A stretch of 64,000 nucleotides of DNA from the NCBI RefSeq assembly GCF_963855985.1, contig NC_087099.1, positions 4,370,001 through 4,434,000 on the forward strand. The letters run 5' to 3'. The notes under the pieces were generated by a model. The model did no database searches. It saw only the letters and a program-made list of their open reading frames with translations, and was not told where the DNA came from. Below, piece by piece: positions 62,771 through 64,000 of the stretch. Source of the DNA: Ostrinia nubilalis. Lineage: Eukaryota > Arthropoda > Insecta > Lepidoptera > Crambidae. The stretch's first letter is position 1. Each line of letters opens with the position of its first letter. The position numbers and the translations under genes were made by a program.

Positions 62771-63763
62771 ATAAGATAGCAATAGCAGTGTATTTTTTTT
62801 AATGAAACCTCAAAAAATTAGTTTTATTGTCTTCTGTCCAATGACTGGTACGGTCCAATGATTGGTAGTTCACCCTATTATTATGCTCTATTGGTTTCAT
62901 TATTATTTTAAGTGACACAAACAATTTATAGCACAATAAAAGTATCTATTTTCATTTAATATCAATTCGGTGTACGTGTTTTCTCAATTCGATGCCCCAT
63001 ATTCCGCGGAATTGAGATCCACGGAATTGAGGAAAAATCACATTTCATCAAATTACTCGAAAATATTATAAATTACAACGATTTCTACCAAACGTAATGG
63101 CAGATATCAGTTAAATACTTAATTAATTCAGCAGTAATCTCATTAAATACTTCATGAACATTATTAACATCGCACACCGGTTTGAGAAATGACCAGTGAC
63201 CAAAAATTCTGAGTGATTTCAAACCTCTGAAAAATGCTCCTCAAAGCGACTGATCCCTCTTTTATACTGCTCGACCACTCGAGTGTAACTGTTAGTTTAT
63301 GGGAATCAGGCGTGGGTGTTCGTATTGTGCGTTGTTAGTGATATAGGAGCACAAAAGTAAAAATCACGGAATTGAGGCACACACGTCGGACAAAATTTTA
63401 ATGTGTTACTGTATTAAAACCCAAGGACTTGCAATAAAGAAACTCATTTATATAGCTTTATTAACTATCCCTTGTTCTGTGAATGTGGGTTTCATAATGG
63501 GGAAGTTATTATTTCAAAAGTTATGAAGCAAAAACGAGTAAATTCTGGAAACCGGACACTCCATTTTAGGCCAAATTTCGCCCGTTTTTGAACTTTCGGA
63601 TTTTTTTAAGGCGAGATGTAAAACCTGGCGGTCTTCTAAATATGCTCTCCATCAAGTCAAGAGTCCTATAAATACGTGTGATTTTTTTCAAGTCCGTACT
63701 TCAATTTTAAAGGTACTTTTTTCGCCCCAGTAGGTCGATCGGTCGTCCCCGTAGAAATGCCCT

Positions 63764-64000
63764 GAACTATGGCAATTTATATTATAGGGTAATATTATAC
63801 GTGAATGAAGGAGCATCATAACAGAAAACTGTTAATACTTATTACGAATTTGGATGATGATATCTTATCTGCAGATGTTTTTAAGGAAGAAAATTCATTA
63901 ATAAAAATATGTTTTTCTTCCTCAATAATTACAGCTACTTTTTAAACTCAAAAAGAAGGATTGAATTCACACGAATTAAGTTTAATGTCTGTATATAGCT
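63764..64000. other. Right edge, nothing recognised
   Basis: AT-rich sequence without ORF or repeat features. Confidence 0.5.

Larger units (their letters stand above)
59482..63763. mobile_element. Possible composite transposon with GGAATTGAG subterminal repeats
   Basis: AGGGCATTTCTAC near the left and GTAGAAATGCCCT near the right are inverted. The word (C)GGAATTGAG or its inverse recurs in both flanking zones (59510-59710 and 62965-63375). The interior holds an independent TIR element and an RTE pseudogene. Limits are tentative. Confidence 0.4.

Overview
This is an animal nuclear window, almost certainly from a moth or butterfly. It is AT-rich, its host genes are split into small exons with GT-AG introns, and its repeats are of types common in Lepidoptera: tRNA-derived SINEs, CTAG-ending Helitron-like elements, RTE retrotransposon tails ending in ATC-type microsatellite, and many small inverted-repeat elements.

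Two host genes are present, both on the minus strand and arranged head to tail. (1) CASK (Caki), the MAGUK scaffold with a CaM-kinase-like domain. Ten coding exons run from the start codon at 37127 to 4242 (444 codons, all junction phases consistent). They cover the kinase domain and the L27 region; the PDZ, SH3 and guanylate-kinase parts must lie beyond position 1. (2) Kal1, the anosmin-1 homologue. Nine coding exons run from 50243 to the stop at 38979 (470 residues), giving a signal peptide, a WAP domain and fibronectin type III modules. About 1.85 kb separates the Kal1 stop from the CASK start.

The striking structure is inside these genes. Five exons (CASK exons 5, 6, 8 and 10, and the Kal1 WAP exon) each have repeated copies of only their 3' part, mostly with the splice donor attached, lying downstream in the following intron. 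CASK exon 10 has about a dozen copies (2690-4240). Exon 8 has about thirty units in three arrays (9012-17740), interrupted by two copies of a 2,332-bp transposon. Exon 6 has six copies (18311-19332); four keep a full 42-codon in-frame core bounded by GT...AG gaps of 53-59 nt. Exon 5 has at least six copies (23667-33190) separated by long minisatellite tracts of TGACTC / TACGTCA words. The WAP exon has three or four copies (45688-46190). This repeated polarity is the main candidate for something undescribed.

The rest is mobile DNA and introns: an inverted-repeat element with a G-rich minisatellite (about 545-1810); a foldback element with 9-bp target duplications inside a SINE (4796-5464); a 1.95-kb long-TIR element carrying a CXC-domain ORF (6079-8027); two 1,958-bp hAT-like elements with perfect 8-bp target duplications that carry RTE fragments (51712-53669, 56205-58162); several Helitron-like copies and MITEs; and a nested block of transposon and RTE pseudogene at 59.5-63.8 kb. 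I saw no RNA genes other than SINE heads, no CRISPR and no bacterial features.
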